Source: Eriocheir sinensis (taxonomy: Eukaryota; Arthropoda; Malacostraca; Decapoda; Varunidae). From it: a stretch of DNA of 64,000 bases. The position numbers were made by a program, and so were the translations under genes. The notes under the pieces were generated by a model. The model worked only from the letters and a program-made list of their open reading frames with translations. It ran no database searches and had not been told where the DNA came from. The DNA lies in NCBI RefSeq assembly GCF_024679095.1, contig NC_066518.1:5360110-5424109 (forward strand), read 5' to 3'. This document shows positions 53,029 to 64,000 of the stretch, piece after piece. Every line of letters begins with the position of its first letter. Position 1 is the stretch's first letter.

Positions 53029-53708
53029 CGTACACTAAGTCTAGGTTTAAGAAGGATAAGTGCTAACACTGATTTACAAGGAAGGTGGCGGACGGATGGA
53101 AAAAACTTAGCAACTAGGGTATTGATTAATGCAAACAGGAGAGAGCGTTTCAAAGGGATAAGAGAAAGATTTGTGGAAGAGGATGACGGATGCCAGACAA
53201 TACATTCGGGCGCTGCCTTGTGTAAGCTCCTCTCAGACTATTTTATTATTATTATTATTTTTTTTTTTTTATGTGTGTGTGTGCGTGCGGGCTCTTGTTT
53301 GGAAGCTAGTCTCTTGGAAAAGGTGCATGTAAGTTGTTGCAAATGTAATAAAGTCCGACTGAAACAATTATCTTTAGCCTGTGCGTGATGCGATGAGTAC
53401 AATGAGAGCCGCTGCCGCCGACCAAAGTATCCCGTTATAATGAGACGATGAGAGAGAGGGAAATGAAAATCACGTGAGAAGGCGCGGAAATCAAAAAAAT
53501 ATATCTCGTTAGGGATTGACGGAGCGTAAAATCTCTAAACCCTAGCGAGCAGTGGCCACCAAATTTCACGAGTGTCAGGGTATATGGTTATTTAAAAGGA
53601 ATGGATAAGTAGGCAGGCAAACAGACACACAGAGGAAAGGAGTTACACGGAGTGACTGCAAGGTAGGAACACTCGGGGGGTTTAGGGGGGCGAGGTTGGT
53701 CATACATC

Positions 53709-53833
53709 TTTTTTTTCTTTTACATTAGTGGAAACAACTCAAGGACAAAAACAAAAAGAAAACGAAGAATCCCGCTCATCACTGCTCCTGTAAAAGCATA
53801 TAGATAGGAGCGTCCAAAAGAGATCAATTCCGG
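53709..53833 (-). mobile_element. LINE 3' tail fragment, minus strand (diverged)
   Basis: Poly(T), CATTAGTGGAAACAACTCAAGG, ATCCCGCTCATCACTGCTCC, GGAGCGTCCAAAAGAGATC and AATTCCGGG. Confidence 0.82.
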
Positions 53834-53881
53834 GTGGAGAATCCGATACGAAACAAGGCGATATTCTAAGGAGTATTAAGA

Positions 53882-54100
53882 TCGGTATTGTTAAACGCTT
53901 TCCCCTTTAAGTCAATTATTTCCAAAGGCCGAAAAGTGGATCAGTCGGGTTCTCATGAGTGGTATTCTAGGTTCACGGTACAGAGGAAGGGTCAAACTAC
54001 CACCAGGGTCATAAAACTACTCTTGGAAATGCCCAAAACACCTACGAAAGCCTTGTCAGAAATAAAAACTTGGGCGACGAAATGTTTAGTAATGCGGCCC
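53882..54100 (+). mobile_element. MITE-like element, GGGCCC-type family, copy D
   Basis: The left end CGGTATTGTTAAACGCTTTC matches the reverse complement of the right end (GACGAAATGTTTAGTAATGC then GGCCC), giving imperfect inverted termini. The body has CAAAGGCCGAAAAGTGGATC, AGTCGGGTTCTCATGAGT, GGTACAGAGGAAGGGTCAAA and CGAAAGCCTTGTCAGAAAT. It is non-coding. Confidence 0.8.
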
Positions 54101-54346
54101 TAAGTGACGTCATGTGAAAGAGGTCTGGAGGGTTGGTCAGACACTTGCACGATACTTTTGAAGGGTGGCATACAAAACAGACGATATTCTAAGGAGTATC
54201 AAGTGACGTCATGTTAGAGAGGTCTGGAGGGTTGGTAAAACACTTGCACGTTACTTTTAAAGGATGGTGTACATAACAAATGATGATCTTTAAGGGGTAT
54301 TCTTTAAGTGACGTCATGCGAAAGGTGTCTAGAGGGTTGGTCATAC

Positions 54347-54416
54347 AGTTAATAGCGGGCTTTTTTGTTGCAGGTTTTGTTTTTTATCCTTGAGTTGTCT
54401 CCCTCGCTGTAAAAAA
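54347..54416 (+). mobile_element. LINE 3' tail fragment, plus strand
   Basis: Reads TTAATAGCGGGC, poly(T), GTTGCAGGTTTTG, ATCCTTGAGTTGTCTCCCTC and GCTGTAAAAAA. It is inserted right after GGTTGGTCATACAG of the host minisatellite. Confidence 0.82.
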
Positions 54417-54894
54417 TAAAATAGACAGAAGATGGTGTACAAAAAAGACGATATTTCAGGTGTATTCCTTAACAGCGAAGTCATGGTAAGGGAGTCTCGG
54501 TTGGGCTGAGAGGCGGGCGGCTAAGAGGAAATGTTAACAAGCGAAGATTCTGCTCCATCCTCACGACCATTCCATTTTAAGGATAACCACTAAGGCAAAT
54601 GAGGACTAAGCGTTGATGGCGCGACTCACGCTGCGAAGAAAAAAAAATATAAGGGGAACACAAAAAGCCCCATCTTGTTTCGGCTCGCGGAGTGCTTGCG
54701 TGGCGGGTAAAAGGAGTTTAAAGTTGAGGCAAAATATGTGGACAGACGCGCGGTAAAACAAAGCACGCAAAAGAAAGTAGAAAAAATGCATGAGTATGAA
54801 TAATAAAAGAATACTACATCAGAGACCTCACTCCCGCCATGAGAACTTGTGGCACTTATTCTGGGCGAGTGTTGAGTTGTGTGTGCGGCGCGCT

Positions 54895-55560
54895 ATTGTG
54901 GGTGGTGGTGGTGGGTGGGTGGGGGGGGGATGTTGTGTTGTGTTGTGGGGTACTGTGTGGTGCGGCGTGGTGTATGTGGTGTAGTGTAGTGAGGTGTGGT
55001 GTTGAGCGGTGTACTGTGCTGTCTTGTGATGTGGCTTGATGGGATATGGTCTTGTGCAGTGTGATGTGGTGTGGTCAGGTGATATGTGGTGTGGTGGTGT
55101 GTGGTATAGTACAGTGAGAGGCAGAGTGATGTGGTGTGGTGTGAAGGGAGGTGCCTGGCAGAGTATGGTGTGGTGTGTTGATTGAGTGTGTTATAAGATG
55201 CTGTGGCGTAAGAGTGAGCTGTGTTGTGGCCTATGCTGTGGGGTATATTGTGGCGTAAAATGTGGGGTATGCTGTGGTGTACGCTACATTGTGGTGTATG
55301 CTGTGTACGGGGTATGCTGTGAGGGTATATTGTGGCGTAAGATGTGGAGTATGCTGTGTAAGGGGTATGCTGTGGGGGTATATTGTGGCGTAAGATGTGG
55401 GGGTATGATGTGGTGTACGCTACATTGTGGTGTATGCTGTGTACGGGGTATGCTGTGGAGTATATTGTGGCGTAAGATGTGGAGTATGCTGTGGTGTATG
55501 CTATGTTGTGGTGTATGCCGTGTATGGGGTATGTTGTGGGGTTTAATGTGGCGTTCCGTG
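54895..55560. repeat. GT/GGT-rich degenerate minisatellite
   Basis: From 54895 to 55180 the sequence is a degenerate TGTGG/TGTGT mixture. From 55195 to 55555 units of about 25-60 bp built from GTGGCGTAAGATGTGG, GTATGCTGTG and GTGTACGCTACATT recur many times. The Cys/Val/Gly-rich plus frame (55186-55701) and its minus shadow are by-products. Confidence 0.88.
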
Positions 55561-55853
55561 TCTAGCAGGGGCGAGGTATGGCCAGAGTCCGTTGTTCTGG
55601 CGTGCTCCGTGCAGGTGGGACTCACTCGGTACAAAGCCAGCCTGCATAAAGTGGGCGGCAGGAAGAATGGACGGACCTACTACAGTTTATTTAGGCAGTA
55701 ACTGTATATCTATTCCACCGTGACCATAAACTCCGCCTTTCATTTAGAGTATCAAAGCTTCGGGACGTTAATTTATACTGATAATATGTGTGTACCTTTT
55801 TTTTGGTATATTAATCCTGTTTCACGAGGAAATAATAAAGCCTGTACGTCGGG

Positions 55854-55859
<6 letters not shown>

Positions 55860-55948
<89 letters not shown>
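55860..55948. repeat. (CT)n microsatellite
   Basis: About 44 CT units. Confidence 0.97.
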
Positions 55949-55950
<2 letters not shown>

Positions 55951-56028
55951 GTATTTGGCCTGTGCGGAGCGTTCATTTCCATACCATTTCTGGCGATCCT
56001 TTACTTCCGATGGTCTTGTAATGGTGTT

Positions 56029-56068
56029 GCGTTGTTGTTGTTGTTGTTGTTGTTGTAGTTGTTGTAGG
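56029..56068. repeat. (TTG)n array
   Basis: TTG triplets with one TAG interruption. Confidence 0.93.
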
Positions 56069-56154
56069 TGGTTGTGGTTGTGATGCTGATACTCTGCTAT
56101 TACTGGTTGTGGTTATTATTATTGATACTAATGCTATTGTTTTGATTTCATAAT

Positions 56155-56825
56155 TATCAACATCATCATCATCGTCTTACTCATCATTACTGTCATTGTT
56201 ATCATTGTAATCGTCATCCCCTTTCTTAATATTCATCACTATTATTCGTTTTCATCAACATAATCATCACTCGTATTCTCATTCTTATCAACATTCTCCT
56301 TCTCTTATTAATTAATCATCATCATTGTTCTCATCATTAGCATCACCTTCCTCCTCCTCTTCCTCTTCCTACTTCACCTCCTCCTCCTCTTCATCTTCAT
56401 CACCATCATCATCGTTCTCATCATTATCATCACTTCCACCTCCTCCTCCTCTTCATCTTCATCACCATCATCATCGTTCTCATCATTATCATCACCTTTC
56501 ACCTCCTCCTCCTCTTCATCTTCGTCACCATCATCATCGTTCTCATCATTATCATCACTTCCACCTCCTCCTCCACTTCATCTTCCTCATCACCATCATC
56601 ATCGTTCTCATCATTATCATCACCTTCCACCTCCTCCTCCTCTTCATCTTCGTCACCATCATCATCGTTCTCATTATTATCATCACTTCCACCTCCTCCT
56701 CCTCTTCATCTTCATCACCATCATCATCGTTCTCATCATTATCATCCCCTTCCTCCTATTCCTCTTCCTCTAGCTTCTCCACCTCCTCCTCCACTTCATC
56801 TTCCTCATCACCATCATCATTAGCT
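56155..56825. repeat. CAT/CTT/CCT-rich minisatellite, about 62-bp units
   Basis: After CAT-rich sequence, a unit with CTTCCACCTCCTCCTCCTCT, TCATCTTCATCACCATCATC and ATCGTTCTCATCATTATCAT repeats about six or seven times (56345-56820). The 196-codon Ser/His/Leu frame is an artefact. Confidence 0.92.
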
Positions 56826-57149
56826 CTCAGGTGTAATAAGGGGCACCTGTACCCTCTGCGTGTATGCCATCGGTGCCTCCTCGTTCATGCGGCGTCACTT
56901 TGCGTCCTTCGTTAAGACTCCCCTGCCCCCGCGCCCGTCCGTCCCTCCCTCTGGCGGTAGGTGTCGACTCTATGGACTCATCACCTGGCCTAATTGAGTC
57001 ATCTCTTCATTAACTTGATAAACATTCGCGGCAGCATTTCGTCCAGTCCAGAAGGAAAAAGATATTAACGAGATTTCAGGTGAAGTGGATGGAATAATTT
57101 GTACATGATTGTTTTTGTTTTTCTTTTGAGTTTCCTGTTGATTTTGTGT

Positions 57150-57560
57150 ATATGTATATTTTTTTGCCTCATCATCGTCACCCTAAGCCATTTTGCTCCC
57201 TTGTTCACTGCAGGATAGAGGCTTTTCCCGACGCTTCTTGTTGATTTTGTGTTTACATCTGTATATCTTACCCAACGTTGCCAGATTGTCGTACTCGGCC
57301 GATCATATTTCCCGACTTCCTACCCCTAAACCGTCTTCCGGGCTCCAATAACGAAACTCATTTATAGTTATCGTTAAAAGAGTTAGATCCTGATGTTTCT
57401 TGGCAATAGTTAGGCGTCAGAAACCGGTAAATACTATGCTCTGAGTACGACAATCTGGTAACGGTGATCTTGCCTCATCCTCATCACCTGAAGCCATTTT
57501 GCCATCTAGGTCCATGTAGGATAAAGGACTTTCCCGGCGTTTTTAGCCTCTTTCCGTCTG
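57150..57560. repeat. Duplicated block flanking a MITE, possible retroelement 3' end
   Basis: GCCTCATCATCGTCACCC, AAGCCATTTTGCTCC and GCAGGATAGAGGCTTTTCCC (57166-57231) recur as GCCTCATCCTCATCACC, AAGCCATTTTGCCAT and GTAGGATAAAGGACTTTCCC (57471-57536). The MITE at 57281-57458 lies between the two. The GCAGGATAAAGGC-like phrase resembles the 3' region of RTE-type LINEs known from insects, a recollection-based guess only. Confidence 0.5.
57281..57458 (+). mobile_element. 178-bp MITE, copy 2
   Basis: Starts CCAGATTGTCGTACTCGG and ends CTGAGTACGACAATCTGG. It is the same length and order of blocks as the copy at 11884-12061. The termini are inverted repeats of about 18 bp with one or two mismatches. 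Flanking CGTT-type bases may extend the inverted repeat, so the exact ends and target duplication are unresolved. Confidence 0.9.
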
Positions 57561-57804
57561 GTGTTAGTGCACTCCATCCTACTCCGGCAAAGGATCTAAT
57601 TGCATCACTCCACTTGGTTCTCTGTCTGTCTGCCCTGACTTCTACAATTTCCGGTTTGCCACTTTGTCATTTTTTTGTTATTTCGTTATCATTCCGTTAT
57701 TTCGTTATTGTCAATTTTTTTTATTCCGTTATAATTTTTTCCGTTATCATTTTTGTTATTCCGTTATTATTTCCACGCATGACACGACCTGCACACCAAG
57801 CCAA

Positions 57805-59010
57805 TTCGTGTTCTTCATCATCATTCGTGTTCTTCATCACCATTCGTGTTCTTCATCATCATTCGTGTTCTTCATCATCATTCGTGTTCTTCATCATCAT
57901 TCGTGTTCTTCATCATCATTCGTGTTCTTCACCACAATTCGTGTTCATCACCATTCGTGTTCTTCGTCATCATTCGTGTTCTTCATCATCATTCGTGTTC
58001 TTCATCATCATTCGTGTTCTTCATCATCATTCGTGTTCATCACCATTCGTGTTCTTCATCATCATTCGTGTTCTTCATCATCATTCGTGTTCTTCATCAT
58101 CATTCGTGTTCTTCATCATCATTCGTGTTCTTCACCACAATTCGTGTTCTTCATCATCATTCGTGTTCTTCATCATCATTCGTGTTCTTCATCATCATTC
58201 GTGTTCATCACCATTCGTGTTCTTCATCATCATTCGTGTTCTTCATCATCATTCGTGTTCTTCATCATCATTCGTGTTCATCATCATTCGTGTTCTTCAT
58301 CATCATTCGTGTTCTTCATCATCATTCGTGTTCTTCATCATCATTCGTGTTCTTCATCATCATTCGTGTTCTTCATCATCATTCGTGTTCTTCATCATCA
58401 TTCGTGTTCTTCATCATCACTCGTGTTCTTCATCACCATTCGTGTTCTTCATCATCATTCGTGTTCTTCATCATCACTCGTGTTCTTCATCACCATTCGT
58501 GTTCTTCATCACCATTCGTGTTCTTCATCATCATTCGTGTTCTTCATCATCACTCGTGTTCTTCATCATCATTCGTGTTCTTCATCATCATTCGTGTTCT
58601 TCATCACCATTCGTGTTCTTCATCATCATTCGTGTTCTTCATCATCATTCGTGTTCTTCATCACCATTCGTGTTCTTCATCATCATTCGTGTTCTTCATC
58701 ATCATTCGTGTTCTTCATCATCATTCGTGTTCTTCATCATCACTCGTGTTCTTCATCACCATTCGTGTTCTTCATCACCATTCGTGTTCTTCATCATCAT
58801 TCGTGTTCTTCATCATCACTCGTGTTCTTCATCATCATTCGTGTTCTTCATCATCATTCGTGTTCTTCATCACCATTCGTGTTCTTCATCATCACTCGTG
58901 TTCTTCATCATCATTCGTGTTCTTCATCATCATTCGTGTTCTTCATCATCATTCGTGTTCTTCATCACCATTCGTGTTCTTCATCATCATTCGTGTTCTT
59001 CATCATCATT
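57805..59010. repeat. 19-bp minisatellite array, about 63 units
   Basis: The unit TTCGTGTTCTTCATCATCA repeats for 1.2 kb with variants ATCACCAT, ATCATCAC and occasional units shortened by three bases (GTTCATCACC). As 19 is one more than a multiple of three and the unit has no stop in any phase, all three plus frames stay open and give the same 19-residue repeating peptide (FVFFIIIRVLHHHSCSSSS). The apparent 447-533-codon proteins are therefore artefacts. Variants occur in blocks, which suggests expansion by segment duplication. Confidence 0.97.
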
Positions 59011-60160
59011 GGAGTATCTTGGAATTTTGTCCGAGCCCCGCTCGCTTCATATCTCCGCCCCATGATACACCCAACATATTTTTCTCCCTGTACCATTTCC
59101 GCCTCTTACTCGTCCTTCTATATACATATATATTCTTTTTAATAATATGTTTTTTTTTCCACTTCAATTACCCTCGTTTTATTTCGTAGCGAATTAGTAT
59201 CCTGCCGAGTATTTTTTTTTTTTTCTAGCATGACGGACTAAAAAAGGGAATTTCGGTGGAGCGGCGTCGCGGGTGAGGGGGGGAAGGGGGGGGGGATTGG
59301 GGAGCGAGGAACAGCTACGGAATTCATGGCGGTGACGGTACGCTCTAAAAGGCGGCTCCATTTATTCAGTCCTACAAGGAGCGGGACAACTAATTTCCTG
59401 CAATCCGATCAGGCTCTCTTCGTCTTTTGGCTTTGCTTTCTACATGGCTGCACTGCTTTTTACTATTTTCAAGGTTTTACTGTGTAGCATTCCATGATGA
59501 ATCTGTATTTCTTTTCAGTGGAATTTAACTTTACATGATTAAAAAAATGATTCCTGCAGATGCATCCGTTGTATATTCATCGTCACTTTAGTGTTCTTCT
59601 CTGTAGCTTATTGTGATATTGCTAATAGCTAAATATAACATTACTTCCTTAATAGAAACAAAAGATAAAGATCCTTGCCAATGTGTCTGCGTGTCACGGT
59701 GTGTGTGTTGCAGATTCATCACTTCAGGTTCCCAAGATTACAACACTGCCAAGGGTACTCCATGGGAAGGAAGGGAAGGGTGAAGTCATACCCATCTCTG
59801 CTCTCTGTCCCTCACGATTACCGAACTATTTATCTTGGTATTAATGATAGTGGTGGCAGTGCTGTGATCCAGTGTTTCCCGGGAGAGGTGAACGCCCTGG
59901 GTACCTTCCATTACCTATCCAATTAATGAAAGCCCACCACCCGCAGCGCCGGTGAAATAATAATGACGCGTCTGCTCAATTTTCACCACATTTCGACGTG
60001 GATCATTAGATATTTTCATCTGATATTTTCGCCATGTCGACGGTGCAGAGGGAAATATTGTGTGGCCTTCAGACCTGACAATATCACAGATCTTCCTCAC
60101 GGCACCCCACACTCAGGCTGTTCCTCCTTATCGGCAGGTTGTTGCTCAAAATCCAGCAGC
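59011..60160. other. Unannotated sequence
   Basis: No gene recognised. Poly(G)-rich sequence at 59276-59300. The 83-codon plus frame at 59675-59926 has no known motif. Confidence 0.4.
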
Positions 60161-60164
60161 TTAA

Positions 60165-60379
60165 CCCGGTAGCAGCAGGGATCATGTTTCTTAATGGTCC
60201 CTCTAAGCGAGAAAAATGAGAAAAAATCACCTCTCACACAAACCAGTTCATAATATATATCGAAACATTTGTGATCAGTTCATGCATCATCTATTTTTTG
60301 GGGTTTATAACATGGCACAAATTTGGCCCGTTGCTACTACACGGTAAAGCCACAAATTTGGCCCGTCGCTGCTACCGGG
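60165..60379. mobile_element. piggyBac-like MITE flanked by TTAA
   Basis: The element starts CCCGGTAGCAGC and ends with the exact inverse GCTGCTACCGGG. It is flanked on both sides by TTAA (60161-60164 and 60380-60383). TTAA duplications with CCC-starting termini are the hallmark of piggyBac-type transposons. At 215 bp it has no transposase. The right end carries an internal duplication: CACAAATTTGGCCCGTTGCT and CACAAATTTGGCCCGTCGCT about 35 bp apart. Confidence 0.85.
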
Positions 60380-60383
60380 TTAA

Positions 60384-62745
60384 GGTTTGGCTCAAATTAT
60401 ACGCATCACTCGGAGTCTCAATGTTTCCTAGCAATAACTAGTCGAGAAAGTAGTCGGAGCGGAGTGCCATCCATGCTCCCCCCTGACCCGGTAGCGAGAA
60501 CTGCCGTCCGAGCACCGCAGGATCGTCGCGGCAAACCCATTTCCAGTACACGGTAAGGAAGTGGAGGTCCAATAGAACTGTCAACACTGGTCTAAGGAAA
60601 GAATAAGGAAGACAGCGGCGCCGATAAAAAAGCTATTGAGTTTATGGATGGCTGTCTATATTCCCAAGGCCAAGAATTATTTCAAAGGGAAACGGCGCCA
60701 ACAGAAACAGGAGGAATTCTGTTTGGAAAGATGGAAAATACGTACAAACACGAGGAAGGGAACGCTGCCTCGTATAATGCCCCGAGTGGAGTTCCGATGA
60801 GTTACGGGAGGGAGGAAAACTCGCTCTGTCACCTTCGTCACTTGACATTCGTTCCCTCCCGCCTCTCCCTCCCCAGCGTCGTGGTCCTCACTCAGATCGG
60901 GACTCAGGGCCAAGGCGAGGGTACGAACTCATTACTGCTGAACACTTTTACTGGAGGCAAGGCTGCGGCAGATATATATAGCGGGGCGGGGCTGCCACCT
61001 GGGCCCACCTGCTGGACGGTAACGGGGCCGTGGAACGAACCGAAGGGCAAACAAGCGAGCTGAAGTATTCGTGCCCTTGAGAAAAAAAAACCCCACTGAC
61101 TACTTCACGCCCGGGGCACCGCTCGCTCCCCACACAAACAACATTATTCTCTCTCTATGACTGTGACAGCTTGGCACAGTGGCAGGGAATTTATGATCGT
61201 ATGTTAAGATTAATGTCTGTTAAAATAAGGACTGTGTGGAAGCCAACGGCGGCAGGTGAGGCCGCTACTCACACACAGAAGTTGTATCCGGGGAAGAATT
61301 TACTGGATTTCATAGGCAACAAGCGCTTCTTTTTCGTGAGCTTAAAGGTTTGGCAAATTTAAAAAAGATATATGTTTTGTGATAGGCAAGATGCGCTCGA
61401 CGAGGGGCCGAAGCCTTTGACGGCGTGACAGTCTTTTGACCAACTGCTTCTCTAAAAGTTCGTGCCTTTGAGAACTATCGTTTACGATTTAATTATTAAA
61501 TATGTTACTGGTGTCGTAATGACTGTTTGACTTTGTAATCGAGTAAAGGGAAATATCAACAACAAAAATTGTCTCTGCTAATCATTGTAATGAAATATAT
61601 CATTTGTTGCTGTCATTTCCACTTGGCTTCCCAATCAATAGCCGGGCAGCTCAGGTAACAAGGCCTCACCTTTTGACGCACGACTCCCACCTCGTGATGG
61701 ACAAGCGCAATATTTTACTAAGGCGAAACATTAAACCTCACACAGCGAGGAGAAAAACAATCGCAAATGACCAATCTTTACGTTCACGAGTGTTAATTTC
61801 ACTTCCCATCACTGCTCTGACACAGGAGGCGCGTGCCGCCGACACGACGCTGATTTCCGGAGCTTGATAGCTGCCGAGTGGCCTCTCGTCACCCCCGCCA
61901 TTACCTGATAGGCCCTGCTCTCAGCGAATTGGCAATTGCAATGTCTCCGTCAGCTCTTCACGCTCGGATGGGAGCACTGCGCCACACACCCTGGTCGGGG
62001 CTCATCCTTCAAGTGTGGGTGCCCTTAGACACTCTGTCCGTTTTCGTTTAATACAAGGAAATCAACACATAATATATTTTACTCCCTGCTGTGACTCGCT
62101 CTCTCAGTTTTGTCAAACAAACTAGGTAAACATATTTGTTCATTTAGATGAGCGCTTTATTTTATTATTAAATCCCACACACGTGTTGTCCTAGTGACCC
62201 AATTTGGTGTGTGTGCGCTGCCTTGCCGACAATAGCGCCTCGGATCAACATTGAATAAGTGATTATTTATTACCATTCGTAATGTCTGAAGTGTCAAGTT
62301 ACGCATATTTGTAGCGGGCAGTGATATTGTTTTATGGCACGTAGGAAGGTCTGGAGCGGTGGAGAAACAAACGCTATGAATGATGAAGGAGCGGGGGGAG
62401 GAGAGCATCAATATTTAGGAGAAAATGAGGAAAGGAGCAGAGGCTTGAAACTATCGCTGGTCACACTGGAGTACAATAAAGGTTTGAATTTAATTCCGTA
62501 GATCTAGTTACCCCACCCTCTGTTAGTGGATATATCTCTTTTTAACCAATGAACCGTGTGACACAAGAGAGAACGTAGTGAGATAGAGAGGAATGTAGTG
62601 AGGTAACAACGAACAAAACAAAACTCATCAACCCCAACACTGACAGCACTGGAAAAGCCACGCCCGGGGACTTAGCAGGAGCTTGAGTGCATTTCATGTC
62701 ACACCAAATTACACATTAATCCTGGGAGAGGGAGTTGCTTAAGCT

Positions 62746-62746
<1 letters not shown>
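60384..62746. other. Unannotated sequence
   Basis: The longest frame (60644-61063, 139 codons on plus) shows no domain I recognise. No repeats shared with the rest of the window. Confidence 0.4.

Positions 62747-62792
<46 letters not shown>
62747..62792. repeat. (GT)n microsatellite
   Basis: About 23 GT units. Confidence 0.97.
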
Positions 62793-62793
<1 letters not shown>

Positions 62794-63608
62794 GCCTCGC
62801 GTGTTTACCTGTGCATGTGCGTCAAGAGCCCGGTGTCGTAACATATCACCACCTGCCGTGTACCCGCTCCCCCGGCCCCCCATTCTCACCCGCTCGAGGG
62901 CCGCTTTTTAGCCGCGTCGTAACTCTTGGCCGGAACACGCCCGCCCCGCCGCCCCATCTTGCAGCTAAGGGCAAATGAACTCCTCTGCTTGCATATGGAC
63001 TAATCCAATCTAACCGTACACTTGCACAGTCCATCCGCCGCTGCGTAAATGGCTGGCCCGCCTCGTTCAAGGTACCCGCCGCGCCTCCTTCCTGAGCCCC
63101 CGCCTACAGCTTCCCGCCTCCGACAAGTAATTAAAGTTTGGGAAGGCTTCATTGTTATTATGGATTTTCCTGCAACACTCGCTGTAAAAGTGGCTCATCC
63201 AGCCCTCACCACAGAAGTCACGGAGCCACGCCCGAGTGAGTGACCAGGAGTGGAAGTCGACGTTTAGTGAAGGGTTCCAGTGATAACGTGAAATGCATTT
63301 TACTGTTGTTTACTTTTGCTTTATATAGACCGTTGATATTGAAGCCTTTGTGATAACTGCAACACTCTGGCGCCTCAATACGTGGATTCTTGATACGCAT
63401 GTTTAGGACATGTTAACAAGTTTTCGCAAGAGCTCTTTTTATACACTGATGCCGTTTTCGACACAAACAGCGGGCATTACTTCATCATTGTCAGGAAAGA
63501 TGCAGCAAGCTGAAGATGAAAATACACGTGTCAATTTGTGAGGAAATAATGTAGTTTCACATTACCCAGAGATGCCACACTACTAAAGCAGCAACTGACG
63601 CAATATAC
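62793..63608. other. Unannotated sequence
   Basis: A GC-rich block (62.84-63.13 kb) holds short frames on both strands without known motifs. The rest is AT-rich. Confidence 0.4.
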
Positions 63609-63771
<163 letters not shown>

Positions 63772-64000
63772 CATCAATCTGTTTATGTATCTAAGTATAT
63801 GTTCTATCTGGAAAACTTTCCGACAAAGAACTGGTTTTCTATAAGTTTCCTGACCGTCCCCAAGACTATTCGTCGAGGTGACGAGCTGGCAGCGATTTCC
63901 GTGAAACTACGTCACGTTGGACATGAATTTTAGCTTCACGTTTCCTTGAGGAACACGACAAATTCGTATTGCTACACGCAAGGCGCCATATTGTTTGATT

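Larger units (their letters stand above)
53660..54490. repeat. About 115-bp minisatellite with CRE-like motifs, split by three elements
   Basis: Units contain AAGTGACGTCATG, GGTCTGGAGGGTTGGTCA, CACTTGCACGATACTTTT and GACGATATTCTAAGGAGTAT. Clear units start near 54103, 54199 and 54305, with partial units at 53670, 53845 and 54425. The array is interrupted by an antisense LINE tail (53709-53833), a MITE (53882-54100) and a sense LINE tail (54347-54416). Confidence 0.85.

Noticed and set aside
55186..55701. Cys- and Val-rich 171-codon frame that could be taken for a cysteine-rich secreted peptide
   Set aside because: It derives from a degenerate TGTGG/GTGGCGTAAG minisatellite, with no signal peptide or spaced cysteine framework.
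57464..59189. Three overlapping long plus-strand frames of 447-533 codons
   Set aside because: They are produced by a stop-free 19-bp tandem repeat read in each phase. The peptide is a pure 19-residue repeat without a domain.

Overview
The window looks like nuclear DNA of a large, repeat-rich invertebrate genome, most probably a decapod crustacean such as a crab. This is an inference from three things: extreme dinucleotide microsatellite density, one clear intron-bounded metazoan exon, and dispersed retroelement tails and a tRNA-derived SINE of the kind I associate with decapods. No prokaryotic gene, operon, CRISPR array, rRNA or functional tRNA was seen. Almost all long open reading frames are by-products of stop-free simple repeats.

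Genes. The only confidently identified gene piece is one internal exon of an alkaline phosphatase on the minus strand (22638-22812), with consensus splice sites and the nucleophile-serine motif. Two further exons are plausible but unproven: a minus-strand 69-nt exon at 33143-33211 and a plus-strand first coding exon at 43281-43352 that ends at a GTAAGT donor. The rest therefore reads as intron or intergenic DNA.

Mobile DNA. One non-LTR retrotransposon family dominates. A 699-bp 5'-truncated copy (30076-30774) keeps the end of the reverse-transcriptase ORF, a 3' UTR, a poly(A) tail and a perfect 8-bp target duplication. A second coding copy lies at 48451-48998. At least twelve more short copies of just its 3' tail occur in both orientations. 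Other elements are a tRNA-derived SINE (51845-52115, plus a 3' fragment at 52898-52992), two 178-bp MITEs with CCAGATTGTCGTACTCAG termini, a second MITE family with GGGCCC-GTATTCT-like termini (four or five copies), a TTAA-flanked piggyBac-like MITE (60165-60379), and a candidate solo LTR (28647-29157). At 26.4-26.8 kb a MITE is split by a TTAA-flanked insert that itself carries a reverse-transcriptase fragment.

Tandem repeats. Besides (CT)n, (GT)n, (AT)n and trinucleotide arrays, there are minisatellites with units of 19, 23, 83, 115, 130, 138 and 149 bp. Several are interrupted by the retrotransposon tail or by MITEs. Two multi-kilobase zones show strong strand asymmetry: purine-rich 15.8-18.2 kb followed by pyrimidine-rich 18.3-18.8 kb, and pyrimidine-rich 44.2-45.2 kb followed by purine-rich 45.4-46.1 kb.

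I found no convincing new gene system. The best leads are the nested and composite transposons, the repeated insertion of one LINE tail into minisatellites, and the candidate exons.
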